Assembly: GCA_031259665.1 (NCBI GenBank)
Contig: JAIRLD010000066.1
Coordinates: 1 to 7,727, forward strand
DNA length: 7,727 nt
Source of the DNA: Puniceicoccales bacterium
GTDB taxonomy: Bacteria; Verrucomicrobiota; Verrucomicrobiia; Opitutales; LL51
Reading direction: 5' to 3'
The notes under the pieces are model-generated. The model ran no database searches. It was given only the letters and a program-made list of their open reading frames with translations, and was not told where the DNA came from. Numbering within the stretch: position 1 is the first letter of the stretch; each line of letters opens with the position of its first letter. This document shows, piece by piece, positions 6,018-7,727 of the stretch. The translations under genes were made by a program, and so were the position numbers.

Positions 6018-6720
6018 ATGGCAATTATGCCCCCTTTTTTTGGCCTTCATATCTCTCCCTTTGACAGCGAAACAATCGAAGGTCGCTCCAACGCGTTCCT
6101 TACCCAATGCGCGGTTAGTCGTTCCGCCGACAGCTTCGCCCGATGACCCAACGAAAAGTCCCGGAACGATGCCCATAAACGATCCATCCAAGGTCGCTTT
6201 TGACGACAAACAATCGGAATTTCCCTTACCCAATGCGCGATCAGTCGTTCCGCCGACAGCTTCGCCCGATGACCCAACGAAAAGTCCTGGAACGATGATC
6301 ACAAGCGATAAACTCGAGATTAATTTGGCCGAAAGTCAATCGGAATTTTTATTTACGGGAAATGTTAAATTGTCAACCATATTGTTTTCCGCAACGTGCG
6401 CCGCCGCAAAAGTCGTAACATCCGGAAAACCAGTGAACTTGACCTCAGATTTCGATTCCGTTAAGCAAATTTCAATTACAGGCCCCCTACTCTTCCAGCA
6501 GGGCGAACGCTCCTGCAGCGCCGATCACGCCGAAATTATAACAGCTGATACAACCATTATCCTTTCCGGAAATGCTACGGCAAAGGATCCGATGGGTACC
6601 ATTTCCGGTGACGAAATCCGCATCAATTACACAACAAAAAGCATCGAAATTTCCAGTACCCCTAATAATAAACCGGTTGCCCTAAATATTTCCGTTCCTG
6701 CTGATAACCCTAAAACATAG
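6007..6720 (+). CDS. lptA: LptA/OstA-like periplasmic LPS transport protein with duplicated proline-rich linker
   Basis: I start this gene at ATG 6007, overlapping the end of the LptC-like gene (ATGGTAAATAG), because it gives a clean signal peptide (residues 1-21, ending PLTA) and a 237-residue protein. AGG at 6001-6003 may serve as a weak ribosome site. Residues 32-115 contain two copies of a 42-residue unit, each with VVPPTASPDDPTKSPGTM. The remainder, about 98-224, fits the OstA/LptA beta-jellyroll: DKLEINLAESQSEFLFTGNV near its start and, typical of the family, AEIITADTTIILSGNA, GTISGDEIRINY and KSIEI (175-215). LptA proteins bridge the periplasm for lipopolysaccharide. The long linker between the signal peptide and the domain is unusual, since LptA normally begins its domain soon after cleavage. 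An lptB gene does not follow. The family call is good from the pattern; the exact role in this organism is inferred. Confidence 0.7.
   Translation: MVNRWQLCPLFLAFISLPLTAKQSKVAPTRSLPNARLVVPPTASPDDPTKSPGTMPINDPSKVAFDDKQSEFPLPNARSVVPPTASPDDPTKSPGTMITSDKLEINLAESQSEFLFTGNVKLSTILFSATCAAAKVVTSGKPVNLTSDFDSVKQISITGPLLFQQGERSCSADHAEIITADTTIILSGNATAKDPMGTISGDEIRINYTTKSIEISSTPNNKPVALNISVPADNPKT
6098..6297 (+). repeat. 126-bp tandem duplication inside the LptA-like gene
   Basis: Bases 6098-6171 and 6224-6297 agree at all but three of 74 positions (differences at 6114, 6116 and 6161 relative to the second copy), spaced 126 bp apart, so the frame is kept (42 codons). Only one residue differs in this block (LPNARL versus LPNARS). 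The remaining part of each unit has diverged but still ends in QSEF in both. High identity including third codon positions indicates a recent duplication or ongoing homogenisation. Confidence 0.9.
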
Positions 6721-6744
6721 CGAAAAAATTAGAATCTAAATCTC

Positions 6745-7596
6745 TTAATGATCAGAAAAATAAATCATTTTTACCAAAGTGGCAGTGGGGCTGGCTCGAT
6801 TGAGTAGAAAATTGTGGTCAACCATGCGGATGTATAGATATCTGAGAAGTGAACCTTTCATCAAACGAGGCTCAGGTATATCGGGAATCTCATACCTCAT
6901 GTCATTAAGTGCCTTGGCCAGTATCCCTGACTTGGAAATCTCAATCCTAAACTCTCTTTCTACTCCGAAATGACCGGCTATTTCCATTCTACGGCGACGG
7001 ACTGTTAGGATCTTACGCTGAACCATATCTTTTATATCGGGCATTACGTCAACCAGTTCGAAAAAAATCGATAGCGGTATACATCTCATAAATTCTTCAT
7101 CCTTGTACCAAAAACTTAAACTAGGACATACTTGAAAAACAATTCTGTTAATGAGATCTATCTGCATTTGCCAATTATATCCTATTATTTCGCATTCATG
7201 CTTCTCGATAAAAATCCCACTAACTGTCTGCTGAACTAAATCATCAATCCTCTTTAAACAGTATTGACGATTTGCAACCAATGAGGGATTCCTTTTGCAT
7301 ACATCCTCAGGCCATTGAACCAACATTTTCTCGATTTCATATAGTGTTTTTCCATACGTCAGTCCTTCCACAAGATCGGACAAGGGACATGGAGAACCCC
7401 ATACTATTCCCCTCGCAATTCGCGGTAATTCATGCCCTAAATCTTGGAAATCCTTAGTTTCCAGAATACTCCATTTACCCCATTTAACATTTGTACTTCC
7501 ATGACATAAACATAGGCAAAATGTAAAAATAAAAACAATAAAATCTACACCAAAACTCCATCTTTTTCTCTGATAAAACTTATATAAAAAGGCCAT
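6745..7596 (-). CDS. Exported protein of unknown family (signal peptide, 283 residues)
   Basis: I start at ATG 7596 rather than at the upstream TTG 7644, because AGGGGGGA lies 5 nt before the ATG as a Shine-Dalgarno and because the TTG overlaps the -35 element of a good promoter. The product then begins with a basic stretch and a hydrophobic core (residues 13-32, FIVFIFTFCLCLCHG), a signal peptide or membrane anchor, so it is exported or tethered. The rest is soluble-looking, with paired hydrophobic and basic patches (TVRRRRMEIAG) and several cysteines. I recognise no family. It converges on the LptA-like gene, with 24 nt between the stop codons, and has its own promoter, so it is transcribed independently. 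Family and role are open; a host-directed or envelope role is only suggested by export and by the other exported proteins nearby. Confidence 0.7.
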   Translation of the reverse strand: MAFLYKFYQRKRWSFGVDFIVFIFTFCLCLCHGSTNVKWGKWSILETKDFQDLGHELPRIARGIVWGSPCPLSDLVEGLTYGKTLYEIEKMLVQWPEDVCKRNPSLVANRQYCLKRIDDLVQQTVSGIFIEKHECEIIGYNWQMQIDLINRIVFQVCPSLSFWYKDEEFMRCIPLSIFFELVDVMPDIKDMVQRKILTVRRRRMEIAGHFGVEREFRIEISKSGILAKALNDMRYEIPDIPEPRLMKGSLLRYLYIRMVDHNFLLNRASPTATLVKMIYFSDH

Positions 7597-7600
7597 ACCA

Positions 7601-7608
7601 TCCCCCCT
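7601..7608 (-). promoter_or_regulatory. Shine-Dalgarno that fixes the start of the exported unknown gene
   Basis: AGGGGGGA on the minus strand ends 4-5 nt before ATG 7596. It is the only strong ribosome binding site in the window; the other genes lack one, which makes this gene stand out as efficiently translated or of different origin. Confidence 0.7.
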
Positions 7609-7616
7609 ATAAAACG

Positions 7617-7668
7617 AAAATAATGAATTACTGCACTCTGTCAATTACTTTTTTAAAAAATTTTTTAA
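7617..7668 (-). promoter_or_regulatory. Candidate promoter of the exported unknown gene, with A/T upstream tract
   Basis: On the minus strand TTGACA (7644-7639) and TATTTT (7622-7617) are separated by 16 bp; the -35 is perfect and the -10 matches at four of six positions. A 16-bp A/T palindrome (TTAAAAAATTTTTTAA, 7653-7668) sits just upstream, as expected of an UP element or curved DNA. Transcription would begin near 7610, giving a very short leader that ends in the Shine-Dalgarno. Confidence 0.5.
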
Positions 7669-7681
7669 CCATATTCAATTT

Positions 7682-7722
7682 CCCTAAAGGGTTTCGACTG
7701 CCCAGAGGGCTCCGCCCTCTGG
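7682..7722. repeat. GC-rich perfect hairpin at the right edge, possible dispersed repeat or terminator
   Basis: CCAGAGGGC (7702-7710) pairs perfectly with GCCCTCTGG (7714-7722) around a TCC loop. A smaller inverted pair CCC-TAAA-GGG (7682-7691) stands beside it. The GC content is far above the surroundings. Such edge-of-gene hairpins are typical of dispersed intergenic repeats or of bidirectional terminators. It lies upstream of the exported unknown gene, so if a terminator it would serve a gene outside the window. Confidence 0.6.
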
Positions 7723-7727
7723 ACTCC

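Noticed and set aside
5874..6302. Minus-strand frames opposite the LptA-like gene with an apparent repeat (IVPGLFVGSSGEAVGGTT)
   Set aside because: The repeat is only the antisense image of the 126-bp duplication; the plus-strand frame has a signal peptide and a recognisable domain.
7597..7644. TTG 7644 as the start of the exported unknown gene
   Set aside because: The TTG is part of the TTGACA -35 hexamer, and a strong Shine-Dalgarno lies just before ATG 7596, which gives a clean signal peptide.
1..7727. tRNA, rRNA, CRISPR array or riboswitch
   Set aside because: I found no cloverleaf, conserved rRNA segment, regularly spaced array or known aptamer pattern; the repeats present are explained by the entries above.

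Overview
The window looks like AT-rich chromosomal DNA of a Gram-negative (diderm) bacterium that is probably host-associated. The diderm call rests on an LptC-like/LptA-like gene pair for moving lipopolysaccharide to the outer membrane. The host-associated guess rests on an exported ankyrin-repeat protein, two further exported proteins of unknown family, and a decayed insertion sequence. A Verrucomicrobiota (Puniceicoccales-like) symbiont would fit this mix, but that is an impression from gene content, not something the sequence proves.

Layout from left to right. Positions 2-289 (+) hold the end of a small exported, lysine-rich protein whose start lies outside the window. Positions 351-1937 (+) encode an exported protein with a charged N-terminal part, a newly noticed 40-residue repeat carrying a TPE(E/Q)L core, and C-terminal ankyrin repeats. 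Positions 1938-2526 have no intact gene. They contain a 15-bp-spaced direct repeat of CTTGACAAATTT, a hairpin, and an IS5-type element shrunk to about 287 bp but still bounded by recognisable inverted repeats. Positions 2527-4896 (-) encode a complete cytoplasmic GH13 alpha-glucan debranching enzyme of the pullulanase/isoamylase type. It lies 56 nt downstream of a small unknown gene on the same strand (4953-5363). Upstream of that pair are two copies of a 14-bp sequence ending in a perfect TTGACA, which look like tandem promoters.

On the other side of this divergent region, 5574-6017 (+) encodes an LptC-like membrane-anchored protein. It overlaps 6007-6720 (+), an LptA/OstA-like periplasmic protein with a duplicated 42-residue proline-rich linker. 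No lptB follows. Instead a convergent gene of unknown family (6745-7596, -) ends 24 nt away. That gene has a signal peptide, a strong Shine-Dalgarno sequence and a credible promoter. The right edge enters a GC-rich perfect hairpin that stands out from the AT-rich surroundings.

Functionally, three themes sit side by side: intracellular glycogen/alpha-glucan breakdown (GH13 plus its small partner), outer-membrane lipid transport (LptC/LptA), and exported proteins that may contact a host. Nothing in the sequence links the three directly. The least explained parts are the 40-residue repeat in the ankyrin protein, the linker duplication in the LptA-like protein, and the repeated TTGACA-containing intergenic elements.
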